Origin: DATAPD01 sp036265385
GTDB taxonomy: Bacteria; Acidobacteriota; Terriglobia; Terriglobales; Acidobacteriaceae
Length of the DNA stretch: 64,000 bases
Assembly (NCBI GenBank): GCA_036265385.1
Contig: DATAPD010000067.1
Coordinates: 186,001-250,000 of the forward strand
Direction of reading: 5' to 3'
The notes beneath the pieces were generated by a model. It saw nothing but the letters and a program-made list of their open reading frames with translations. It was not told where the DNA came from and did not search any database. Both the position numbers and the translations under genes were made by a program. The first letter of the stretch is position 1. The number at the start of each line of letters is the position of its first letter. Below are positions 58,332 through 64,000 of the stretch, in pieces.

Positions 58332-59602
58332 ACGGAGGAACGCGACCGATCAACAGCAAGGGCAGTGTTGTTTTTTCCGGTCAAGTTGACGTTGATGTGA
58401 TGTAAGAAGTCCCAGGCAGGCGCCGGAAGTGCTTTGCGCAGCCTCTCCTTTCCATTGACTGCGTTTTTCATGATGCTCAGGTAAAGGCCGCCAAATGTAC
58501 GTCTCCGCGCGATATGGAGGTTCATGTACTCCGCTGGTTTCGCGGCCCATCGTGCTTTGTAGCCGGGTTCTCCACCCAGAAAGTCATAAGTGGTCACGCC
58601 CTGTGCAATGAGTCGCTCAAGCACGTGTGCCCGTAAGAGCGTTCCCACTCGATCAGAGTGATATGCCTCATCGAACCCTTCCTGAAGTTGAAACACCTGG
58701 TCGCGATACCGAAATGCAAACTGGACAGCGACTGGACGTTCATTGAGATCGAGCGCCCACAATTCGAGCCAGCCCCTCTCCAAAAATATACGGCTTATAT
58801 CAGCGTAGAGTTGTCGTCTGGCCGGGTCGGCGAAAGTACCGCTTTCACCCCGTCTTTGCCAGCGCTGCTGGTGAAGTTCGAACATCGCCGGAAGACACCG
58901 ATCCACTTCCGGTTGGGTGGTCACCTTGTAAAAGCGGCTGGCATAGCGCTTCTCGAGCCGCTTGCGATATCGCGCCAGGTTATTGCGGTCTTCGGAGGAA
59001 AGCTGCTGCAAGTAAGCTGGCCAGCTTGCGGGAAGGTGGATCGCCGAAGCAGGTTTGCTTCGCGTCATTGACATCCATCCTCGCCGATTGAGATCAGACG
59101 TCAACCGTCGTGCCACCGAACTTTGCGCAGGCATCACGTTCAGTTCAACCACGTCCCACTTCGAACGCGATGATTCCAGAAAAATCAGAAGGGAGCGGGA
59201 AACCTTTTCTTCCCATCCTGGTCGCGCCAGGACCTCGAGGTTGTCGGAGTCTCCGCTTCCATCTCCGAGTAAACGTACAACTTTCATGCGGATGCCGAAT
59301 CGGAGAGTCGATTCCGTGATGCAGAGTGGCGCGAGTCCAACCAACTCGAAACCTGAATAGAAACCAACTACCACCAGCTGACCTTTGCCGAATGCGCGCC
59401 ACCATGGCAGCAGCCATTCCCACGTGGAAAATGTTGTGGCTTCAGGCACATTCTTAAGCAACTCGTTCCAGCTGGGAACAACACTCTCGACCTGCTCTAC
59501 AGTTTCGAATGTCGAGATGGTCAAAGATTCGGGCATCGATTGGACAACTTCCCTAGCTGTCGCGAACTTGGCTTCGATTGAAGTCTTCGCAAGTGGCTTC
59601 AT
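58328..59602 (-). CDS. FemAB/CelD-like GNAT acyltransferase (Acetyltransf_6 type)
   Basis: A 424-aa protein: WEWLLPWWRAFGKGQLVVVG in the N-terminal half; LSSEDRNNLARYRKRLEKRYASR, MFELHQQRWQRRGESGTFADP and YDFLGGEPGYKARWAAKPAEY in the C-terminal half. This is the PF13480 CelD/BcsL type. It differs clearly from the 55049 protein. It is convergent with the sulfotransferase gene, yet the shared family suggests the two acyltransferases act in the same surface-glycan or lipid pathway. Confidence 0.87.
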   Translation of the reverse strand: MKPLAKTSIEAKFATAREVVQSMPESLTISTFETVEQVESVVPSWNELLKNVPEATTFSTWEWLLPWWRAFGKGQLVVVGFYSGFELVGLAPLCITESTLRFGIRMKVVRLLGDGSGDSDNLEVLARPGWEEKVSRSLLIFLESSRSKWDVVELNVMPAQSSVARRLTSDLNRRGWMSMTRSKPASAIHLPASWPAYLQQLSSEDRNNLARYRKRLEKRYASRFYKVTTQPEVDRCLPAMFELHQQRWQRRGESGTFADPARRQLYADISRIFLERGWLELWALDLNERPVAVQFAFRYRDQVFQLQEGFDEAYHSDRVGTLLRAHVLERLIAQGVTTYDFLGGEPGYKARWAAKPAEYMNLHIARRRTFGGLYLSIMKNAVNGKERLRKALPAPAWDFLHHINVNLTGKNNTALAVDRSRSSV

Positions 59603-59979
59603 GATGCCAAGTCCTTTTGTCTTCTCGTTCTACCAGTGTGCGGCAAGCAATTCGAAATCGGGGCGATTTCTTGACGAATGGACGGCCACCCCAGGTCGAC
59701 AGCACCGCACATGCAAAGAAACTTCATATTGCGAGATGAAGCAGAACGACCCTTACAACCGCCACATAGTGACGGCTTAACCCTGGATGCGGATCACGCA
59801 GCCGCACCGAGATTCTGAGATGCTACCTCATTTGGAGGGTTGCTTTGAAGAGGATAAGGTCTGGAAACGCTTCAGCATGACATCAATGGCGATAACCCTT
59901 GTGTTTGCATGGGGTGCGGAGTTCAAGTTTCTATCGCGTGTTAAAATCGATTTCGATCCGCCGACTGCATTATCACTGT
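59603..59979. other. 377-base gap before tRNA-Val
   Basis: No gene I can support. A TAAAAT box at 59942-59947 lies 32 bases before the tRNA and is its best -10 candidate, without a good -35. Short ORFs here (for example one beginning at 59603 on the plus strand) lack codon character and ribosome-binding sites. Confidence 0.4.
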
Positions 59980-60057
59980 AGGCCCGTAGCTCAGTCTGGT
60001 TAGAGCGCTTCCTTGACACGGAAGAGGTCGATGGTTCGAGTCCATTCGGGCCTACCA
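59980..60057 (+). tRNA. tRNA-Val (GAC), CCA encoded
   Basis: Cloverleaf: acceptor AGGCCCG (59980-59986) pairs with CGGGCCT (60047-60053), D arm GCTC/GAGC, anticodon stem CTTCC/GGAAG with loop TTGACAC (anticodon GAC, reading GTC), T arm with GGTTCGAGTCC, discriminator A, CCA at 60055-60057. Confidence 0.95.
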
Positions 60058-60104
60058 TCTCGCACGAAATTGCGATGAATTCCTGGTTTACGCAGCGGCC
60101 GCTC

Positions 60105-60548
60105 TCAGTCCTTATCTAGATACTCCTCCGGCACATCATCCTCGGGCACTTCATGTGTGTGCACTTCCCGAGTGTCTTCGTCGTCAGCCTCCTCTACGCC
60201 TGCGATTGCGCTGGCTTCGAAGGCATTGCCCTCTTCGATCAACTCGTCCACGCTCTCTGAATCCGCTTCTGCTGAAGAAGATAGGCCCTGCAGATCTCCG
60301 GATTCTCGGCCCGAGATTGGAACTTCGTCTTCCCATGAAGCCTGTAATCGTGGCTTACTTTTTGGCTGGGGGCTCCTGCGCGATGCAGGCTTCGAGGGAA
60401 AAGTCTTTTTCTTGAGCAGCTTTTTCCTCGCAGGCGTCTTTGGACGTGCTTTGCTTTTCTTCAGCTGCTTCGCTTTTCGTGGAGTTGAGGCTTTTTTCTT
60501 TTTTGATTTCGGACGTGTGCTTTTGCTTTTTTTCTTGCTGGGCGACAT
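60105..60548 (-). CDS. Bipartite basic/acidic protein (Lys-rich N-terminus, acidic C-terminus)
   Basis: A 147-aa protein. Residues 1-68 are almost wholly Lys, Arg, Pro, Ser and Ala, resembling histone H1 tails (PRKAKQLKKSKARPKTPARKK). Residues 70-147 are strongly acidic, with SVDELIEEGNAFEASAIAGVE and EVHTHEVPEDDVPEEYLDKD. The acidic part looks like a conserved domain I cannot name. The basic part could bind DNA, RNA or ribosomes, while the two halves could also fold on each other. It lies downstream of an MFS gene on the same strand, 29 bases apart. Confidence 0.7.
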   Translation of the reverse strand: MSPSKKKSKSTRPKSKKKKASTPRKAKQLKKSKARPKTPARKKLLKKKTFPSKPASRRSPQPKSKPRLQASWEDEVPISGRESGDLQGLSSSAEADSESVDELIEEGNAFEASAIAGVEEADDEDTREVHTHEVPEDDVPEEYLDKD

Positions 60549-60576
60549 GCGAAGCAGTCTACCTCACAGGAGAGTG

Positions 60577-62151
60577 TTATCGCCCCGGCGGCTCGGAAAT
60601 TTGAGAAGGTATTCGCCGCCATGCGATGGCGGAACTCCCGAGGGCGAGTGCTGTACACAGCAGCATCACGGTTCGAAAACCAAAAACGAAGGCTTTCTCC
60701 ACGGCCGTCCGAATAGCGGAGGTAGTTTCAGGATCTGTGCCGGAGGGTGCCTGAAGAGCGCCGAGGCTGCTCATCTTTGATTCGAGGGCTTGAACGACGC
60801 TGGCATGTAGTCCCAACCCATTGATCGACTCCCGCAAGGAATGAGCGAAGGCTGAAACCAGGACAACTCCGAACACGGCGATGGCGAGCACGCCAGCAAG
60901 GCGGGCTACTGCATTGTTGATCCCCGAAGCTACGCCGGCTCGTTCTTGCCCGATCGAGTTCATGACGACGGTTGTCAATGGCGCTACGCTGACGGCCATC
61001 CCCAGTCCTAGCACCGTAAAAGCGGGGAAGAAGCCCGTCCAATAACTGGTTCCAACGCCTGGCAGCAAGAAAAGGACGAAGCCTGCGGCCACGATCAGTG
61101 GACCCGCAATAAGCGGAAGCCTCGGCCCATATTTTTTGATAAGTCCTCCCGACCAGCGCGACAGCAAAAACATGAGAATGATCATGGGAAGTGCGGCCGC
61201 ACCAGTAGCAGTTGCGGAGTATTTCTGCACCTGGATTAGATTCAGTGGATACACGAACATGAAAATCCCTAAAGCTGCGTAGAGGAACAGCGTCAGAAGA
61301 TTTGCGCCGCTGAAGCTTGGAGATTGGAACAACTTTAGTGGAACCATGGGCGAGTGAGCAGTCTTTTCCACAAACACGAAAAGAATCAAGGACCCAATTC
61401 CAATAACCAAACCGCAAATTACAAGAGGATGACGCCAGCCCCAGGTCGCGGATTCCAAGAACCCATACACGAGTGCCGCCAAACCGAGCGTCGCGATAGT
61501 CGCGCCGAGCCAATCGATGCGGCCGGGATTTGCGTTGCGGGATTCCGGCACCCGCCATAGTGAGATGCCAAGGGCGGCAGCAGCAATGGGAACATTGATG
61601 AAGAAGATCCAGTGCCACGAAGCATGTTCGATCAGCCAACCTCCGAGCACTGGACCAAGCGCAGTTGTAATGGTGGTGCATCCTGCCCATGTCCCAATCG
61701 CTCTGCCCCGAGATTCCTCGTTGAAGGCTGAGCTGATAATGGACAAACTACCAGGGACAAGGAACGCCGCCGCGATCCCCTGCACAGAACGCCAAAGCAG
61801 CAAACCATTGATGGTTGAAGAGAGACCGCAGCCAACCGAAGCAGCCGCGAAAACCACCACGCCCGACAAGAACATCGCTCTGCGACCAACAGAGTCCCCG
61901 AGCGCACCTCCAACCAGAATCAGGGCAGACAAAAACAAGCCATACGATTCGACGACCCACTGAACATCCACGACGGTAGCGTGGAGAGAAGATTGAAGTG
62001 CCGGCAGAGCGACATTCACCACCGTGCTGTCGATGAATGCCATGCTCGAACCGAGAATCGTGGCCGCCAAGATCCAAGGGCCCGATTTCTCCGCGCACGA
62101 GGAAGCGGGCGCTCCGGCGCGAATCATTGCTTCGTCGCAGGCGTGATTCAT
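60577..62151 (-). CDS. MFS transporter, DHA2 (EmrB/QacA) 14-TM family
   Basis: A 524-aa inner-membrane exporter. GSSMAFIDSTVVNVALPALQ in helix 1 and GGALGDSVGRRAMFL after helix 2 are the DHA2 family motifs (motifs D1 and A). ALGPVLGGWLIEHASWHWIFFINVP is motif C. Fourteen TM helices are predicted. It pumps out drugs or metabolites by proton antiport. ATG 62151 is preceded by AGAGGGGGG; longer in-frame starts up to 62241 lack support. The 239 bases upstream to 62391 contain no supported gene. Confidence 0.9.
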   Translation of the reverse strand: MNHACDEAMIRAGAPASSCAEKSGPWILAATILGSSMAFIDSTVVNVALPALQSSLHATVVDVQWVVESYGLFLSALILVGGALGDSVGRRAMFLSGVVVFAAASVGCGLSSTINGLLLWRSVQGIAAAFLVPGSLSIISSAFNEESRGRAIGTWAGCTTITTALGPVLGGWLIEHASWHWIFFINVPIAAAALGISLWRVPESRNANPGRIDWLGATIATLGLAALVYGFLESATWGWRHPLVICGLVIGIGSLILFVFVEKTAHSPMVPLKLFQSPSFSGANLLTLFLYAALGIFMFVYPLNLIQVQKYSATATGAAALPMIILMFLLSRWSGGLIKKYGPRLPLIAGPLIVAAGFVLFLLPGVGTSYWTGFFPAFTVLGLGMAVSVAPLTTVVMNSIGQERAGVASGINNAVARLAGVLAIAVFGVVLVSAFAHSLRESINGLGLHASVVQALESKMSSLGALQAPSGTDPETTSAIRTAVEKAFVFGFRTVMLLCTALALGSSAIAWRRIPSQISEPPGR

Positions 62152-62390
62152 CCCCCCTCTGGATGCGTGAGCATTCTGAACGGATTCTCCTCTAAATGAG
62201 GAACTTTCTGTACTGATACGTGTGCAAACCTCGGACTTCACACAACATGCGCGAGTGCTAGCCTACTGTGAATCCCCGATTGACTGCATCGGTCGGTGAT
62301 GCAACGATTCACGTACGCCAACTTCGCAGTTTCTCGGCAATGCTTCGTAATCCGCATCGCGTCTCATGGGTCCCCTGAAGAATCTCGAAA

Positions 62391-62606
62391 ATGAGCGATA
62401 CGAAAACGACAACGACGGCAGTTCATTGCGATTCCCCTCAGTGCCTCGCCACAGGAAATGCGGAGCGTATTTTCCTCGTCAGCTATGAAGAGGGCAGCGC
62501 TCAAATGCATACCGTTTGTTGCCCGTACTGTCACTGCGAAGTTCAGATTCAGCTTGCCGGAATAAAAGTTTCGGATGTTGTGCCGGATTCGTTGCTGGCG
62601 TCTTGA
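62391..62606 (+). CDS. Small zinc-binding protein
   Basis: A 71-aa protein with HCDSPQC near residue 12 and CCPYCHCEVQIQL near 43, giving a likely zinc ribbon. No function known. It resembles the 48-aa and 83-aa zinc proteins only in having cysteine pairs. It converges on the phosphopantetheinyl transferase gene, 7 bases apart. Confidence 0.65.
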   Translation: MSDTKTTTTAVHCDSPQCLATGNAERIFLVSYEEGSAQMHTVCCPYCHCEVQIQLAGIKVSDVVPDSLLAS

Positions 62607-62613
62607 TCTGCAG

Positions 62614-63330
62614 CTAGCCCTGATTCAACCAATTCCTAACAATCACATCGGAATCGCTTTCGATCGCCAGCGCTGAAACATAGTTGTCCAGGCCGGTTCC
62701 AGTGAATGGGATGAGGGTCCAGCCGTTTACCTCGAATCTCTCGAACGGGGCATTCTTCACAGCCTCGTGGTTTCGCAAGCCGGGTGAAACGTCGAAGGCA
62801 TCGAGTCCGAGCGATAATCCTTTCCCGACCGCTTTTACGAACGCTTCTTTCATAGTCCAGCACTTCAAGAATGCTTGCCGTTTCTTCTCCACCGGAAATT
62901 TCCGAAGCGCTGCATTTTCCGACGCAGTGAAAAAGCGGGAAGAAAGTTCGTCGACCTCCAGCTTTCGGTCGGCCCATTCGATGTCCACACCGATTTCGCG
63001 CCCGAGGGTGCAGGCAACGATGGCCTTCTCGCCGGAGCGGCTGAGATTGAAGCGGACATCAATTGGCGGTGCGGCAAGCCGGGGCTTCCCGTATTCCCCA
63101 TATTGGAAGACAGCCTGTTTAGGGGGCGTGTTCATGTAGCGGGCCAAGATGTCCCGCAATGCGGCCCGAGACATGACGAATTTTCGCCGATCCGCGGGGT
63201 ATCGAAAGCGGTTCGCTCGCCGAGTCTCGTCCCCACTCAAAAGGCTAGAGGCGGTTGCAAGCGCTCCCTCCTCAGCCAAGAGGTTTACGGTCCAGACTTC
63301 GACGGTACTGTTGCTAAGTGCAAGCTGCAT
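62614..63330 (-). CDS. 4'-phosphopantetheinyl transferase (Sfp type)
   Basis: A 238-aa enzyme that moves phosphopantetheine from CoA to carrier proteins. VRFNLSRSGEKAIVACTLGREIGVDIEWADR has the magnesium-binding Asp-x-Glu, and FLKCWTMKEAFVKAVGKGLSLGL is the (W/F)xxKEA motif of the Sfp group. Length is typical. No PKS or NRPS genes lie in the window, so it may serve a cluster elsewhere or the fatty-acid carrier. Confidence 0.92.
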   Translation of the reverse strand: MQLALSNSTVEVWTVNLLAEEGALATASSLLSGDETRRANRFRYPADRRKFVMSRAALRDILARYMNTPPKQAVFQYGEYGKPRLAAPPIDVRFNLSRSGEKAIVACTLGREIGVDIEWADRKLEVDELSSRFFTASENAALRKFPVEKKRQAFLKCWTMKEAFVKAVGKGLSLGLDAFDVSPGLRNHEAVKNAPFERFEVNGWTLIPFTGTGLDNYVSALAIESDSDVIVRNWLNQG

Positions 63331-63619
63331 CGAAAGTTATCCACCCGCCCGTGGCTCAGCGGGGCCAAAACTCAATTCTAAAGTACATTCGCTCATGCGG
63401 TTCACCGCCGCTTTAGGGCCGGTTTTTCCCCCCTGGTTACGACCGCCCAAGACCCAACGACCTTTGTTCCATGCACTTGTGAGTTTTTCATTCAAGCAGA
63501 CCTGTGAGTAGAATCGCGGAAAATCAGCTGAATTGGTGGGTTGTCGATAGCAGCAAGAGATCCTGGGAGTTCTCTTGCGAGTTCCCTCGTGCCATCAAGT
63601 CAGCTCCCAGGGGAATAAC

Positions 63620-64000
63620 GTGTACGTCAGGAACAAAATTGCCAAAACCTTCCGATTGCTACTCATCACCGCCGCTCTTTCAGTTTTTGGGCTAGCGCAA
63701 ACCGTCACTTCCGATTCCGTCAGTACTCTTTATCGAACACAGTCATCGACAGGCGAAGTTGTAACCAGCACCTGGCAGGGAGCGCAGATACAACACGCGA
63801 CCTCGTTGACTGAAAGTGGCGCTGGATGGACTCTCACCGGTGCCACGCAAGCCGACCTCAATGGCTCAAGGAAACTCATTTTCTCAAACAACTCAACTCA
63901 AGCTCTCGTCGTGAAGACCTATGGAAAGGGCGGGAGATTACTCAGTTCCAGTGCTATGTCGCCACTCGGGGCAGGATGGACACCCCGCGCTATGGCCGAC
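63620..64000 (+). CDS. Secreted protein, 3' end outside window
   Basis: GTG 63620, preceded by AGGGGA, begins a 127-codon open stretch to the window end. The signal peptide is about residues 1-27 (FRLLLITAALSVFGLAQ). The mature part has GAGWTLTGATQADLNGSRKLIF, recalling FG-GAP/VCBS repeat proteins, which have a DLNGDG motif. Identity is uncertain. The 289 bases before it, back to the Sfp-type gene's start, hold nothing else I can support. Confidence 0.7.
   Translation, partial: MYVRNKIAKTFRLLLITAALSVFGLAQTVTSDSVSTLYRTQSSTGEVVTSTWQGAQIQHATSLTESGAGWTLTGATQADLNGSRKLIFSNNSTQALVVKTYGKGGRLLSSSAMSPLGAGWTPRAMAD

Noticed and set aside
60728..61690. 320-codon minus-strand ORF in a second frame
   Set aside because: Out-of-frame shadow inside the MFS gene, Cys/Arg-rich with no domain.

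Overview
The window looks like chromosome from an Acidobacteriota species, probably Terriglobia/Koribacter-like. This is inferred from gene content: a CadC-type winged-helix/TPR protein, several PilZ and HD-GYP proteins, many short cysteine-rich and secreted conserved hypotheticals, GTG/TTG starts, and mixed-strand small operons. No rRNA, phage, transposase, CRISPR array or replication origin was seen. Two tRNA genes are present.

Layout. 1-3.4 kb: a membrane-anchored conserved hypothetical (cut by the window edge), two short-chain dehydrogenases and a P5C-reductase-like gene. 3.4-9.4 kb: the most interesting region, a compact RiPP-type peptide cluster. It has a PF14907-type nucleotidyltransferase (divergent), an ABC ATPase and permease, a 60-residue precursor with two core cysteines and a Ser-Ser tail, an S26-type Ser/His/Asp peptidase, an HprK-like kinase, a PqqD-type recognition protein and a radical-SAM/SPASM enzyme. 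It lacks lasso cyclase, lanthipeptide and PQQ genes, so it does not fit the common named RiPP classes. 9.4-15.6 kb: c-di-GMP signalling (PilZ, an HD-GYP-GAF-GGDEF-PilZ fusion, PilZ-coiled coil), a CAT-anticodon tRNA and a wHTH-TPR regulator. 15.8-24.8 kb: a secreted protein, a divergent ArsR/ArsM pair, a sugar-binding-like protein, YggX, a methyltransferase, DUF3175, an EamA exporter, a rhomboid-TPR protein and a GIY-YIG protein. 25-31.6 kb: a response regulator with HD-GYP, a GT2 glycosyltransferase, leuB, a leuA without its regulatory domain, a divergent LysR regulator and a STAS protein. 31.7-38.3 kb: two outer-membrane barrels, a REP-like hairpin element, a class III aminotransferase, MOSC, EamA, YraN and galT.

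38.3-44.7 kb is a complete isc operon on the minus strand (iscR-iscS-iscU-iscA-hscB-hscA-fdx-iscX). It carries a dyad upstream of iscR and a terminator-like hairpin at the hscB start. 44.9-54.9 kb holds housekeeping genes: a 48-aa zinc-ribbon gene behind a near-consensus promoter, a CheY-like protein, a beta-propeller lipoprotein, tsaD, a tRNA nucleotidyltransferase, a DUF721/DciA-like protein, gatC-gatA, an FmdE-like protein, cysS and pgsA. 55.0-59.6 kb is a second accessory cluster: a FemAB/CelD-like acyltransferase, an ATP-grasp ligase and a sulfotransferase, all translationally overlapped, plus a convergent second acyltransferase. The end holds tRNA-Val, a basic/acidic bipartite protein, an MFS exporter, a small zinc protein, an Sfp-type phosphopantetheinyl transferase and a truncated secreted protein.

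A recurring non-coding theme is short-period intergenic repeats (variants of CAGCATTCAG, GTTTCAAGTTTC, CTGACTACTGACAACTG, TAGTAGCTGG) sitting directly before or after genes. All functions are assigned by reading the translated sequence; no database search was possible.
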